This document shows positions 63,626 to 64,000 of a DNA stretch of 64,000 bases, piece by piece. The notes beneath the pieces were generated by a model. The model was not told the origin of the DNA. It searched no databases and saw nothing but the letters and a program-made list of their open reading frames with translations. Location of the stretch: positions 1 to 64,000 of the forward strand of contig JAUIGE010000030.1 of the NCBI GenBank assembly GCA_030430205.1. Reading direction: 5' to 3'. Within the stretch, counting starts at the first letter, position 1, and the number at the start of each line of letters is the position of its first letter. The translations under genes were made by a program, and so were the position numbers. Source of the DNA: Bacteroidia bacterium. GTDB lineage: Bacteria; Bacteroidota; Bacteroidia; J057.

Positions 63626-63646
63626 TAGTTATCCTAACTATATTTG
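63626..63646 (+). promoter_or_regulatory. Promoter with 15-bp palindromic operator
   Basis: TAGTTA-TCC-TAACTA (63626-63640) is a perfect palindrome with a 3-base centre and overlaps TATATTTG (63639-63646), a -7 box. A repressor of the MarR or HxlR type would fit such a site; this is inference. The same palindrome with a GGA centre lies in the hairpin after the gene. Confidence 0.65.
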
Positions 63647-63684
63647 TACTGGCAATGTTGCCACACCATTTAATTCATAACAAA

Positions 63685-63918
63685 ATGAGTAAATCAATTT
63701 TCTATCACGCTGGCTGCCCTGTATGCGTAAGTGCAGAACACGACATTATCGACCTTCTTGGTTCTTCCAATGTTGAAGTTGTTCACTTTGGAACAGACAA
63801 ACAAAGAATTGCTGAAGCAGAAAAAGCAGGAGTAAAATCTGTTCCGGCCCTATTGACGCCCAATGGAAATGTATTGCACATCAACTTTGGTGCGTCCATG
63901 GCAGACGTAAAAGGTTAA
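63685..63918 (+). CDS. Thioredoxin/glutaredoxin-like small protein with CPVC motif
   Basis: About 77 residues from ATG 63685 (MSKSIFYHAGCPVC); an upstream ATG at 63655 is less likely because the fold begins at SKSIFYH. The redox motif is Cys11-Pro-Val-Cys14. A later KSVPALLTPNG supplies the cis-proline of the thioredoxin fold. The short length fits a glutaredoxin-like minimal domain. It is probably a cytoplasmic thiol-disulfide exchanger. The promoter overlaps a palindromic operator, so it is likely a regulated single gene. Confidence 0.8.
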   Translation: MSKSIFYHAGCPVCVSAEHDIIDLLGSSNVEVVHFGTDKQRIAEAEKAGVKSVPALLTPNGNVLHINFGASMADVKG

Positions 63919-63919
63919 A

Positions 63920-63966
63920 AAATTTGCCCCACATAGTTAGGATAACTACCTTTGTGGGGCAAATTT
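63920..63966 (+). terminator. Hairpin terminator after the thioredoxin-like gene
   Basis: Perfect 14-base arms AAATTTGCCCCACA and TGTGGGGCAAATTT enclose a loop that itself contains TAGTTAGGATAACTA, an inverted pair. The hairpin ends in ATTTATA. Works as a terminator; the loop motif matches the upstream operator. Confidence 0.8.
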
Positions 63967-64000
63967 ATACTTCAAATTGGCTATTTCATCATTGAAATGG

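Noticed and set aside
1-64000. tRNA or rRNA genes
   Set aside because: No cloverleaf-like or rRNA-conserved stretches were noticed in the intergenic regions; a tRNA scan was not possible here.

Overview
The window looks like a chromosomal segment of a Bacteroidota member, most likely of the Saprospiria/Lewinella type. This is an inference. It rests on several very long secreted proteins ending in type IX secretion (T9SS) sorting domains with the YPNP/VPNP signature, a hybrid two-component system fused to an AraC domain, LytTR regulators, and promoters of the Bacteroidetes form (TTTG, about 20 nt, TAnnTTTG). No rRNA or tRNA genes were seen.

Layout. 1-4.7 kb: a TPR membrane regulator, a decayed AbiEii/DUF6922 toxin-antitoxin pair and mnmE. 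4.9-20.1 kb: three giant T9SS-secreted proteins (a HYR-repeat adhesin-like protein, an M6-like metalloprotease and a 2163-residue multidomain protein), a LytTR response regulator, and a broken duplicate of the HYR protein's C-terminal region. 20.1-25.0 kb: a TPR histidine kinase, phosphofructokinase and an MsbA-like ABC exporter. 25.1-39.7 kb: a type III-A CRISPR-Cas island. 39.7-51.7 kb: lipoproteins, a GNAT acetyltransferase, a GT-C-like membrane protein, a flavoprotein, an aspartoacylase-like enzyme, a hybrid sensor kinase and an esterase. 52.2-57.9 kb: a TetR-controlled operon (outer-membrane protein, LolD/MacB-type ATPase, two FtsX-type permeases, LolA-like protein). 58-64 kb: a PIN-domain toxin-antitoxin pair between palindromic repeats, a 1464-residue T9SS BNR/LamG protein, a sensor remnant and a thioredoxin-like gene.

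The CRISPR island is the most interesting part. Two arrays with related but different repeats (5 and 32 full repeats) lie left of cas1. A canonical promoter in the leader next to cas1 points leftwards into the arrays, so crRNAs are read from the minus strand. Downstream of cas1 is a 162-residue ORF that joins the first 18 or so residues of Cas2 to the C-terminal half of a reverse transcriptase (YADD kept), evidently a deletion scar of a former cas1-cas2-RT adaptation module. The effector operon runs leftwards as cas6-cas10-csm2-csm3-csm4-csm5 and continues into two unfamiliar genes. One is a soluble protein with an EAD11-like effector-associated domain, the other a two-helix membrane protein. 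Their C-terminal halves appear to be homologous Rossmann-like domains. Cas10 keeps its GGDD cyclase motif but lacks an HD nuclease signature, and no Csm6/CARF ribonuclease is present. I therefore infer that this EAD/membrane pair is the cyclic-oligoadenylate-triggered effector: a candidate new membrane-acting type III immunity module. The whole island is bracketed by direct copies of one palindrome-rich repeat family (2 units left, 6 units right).
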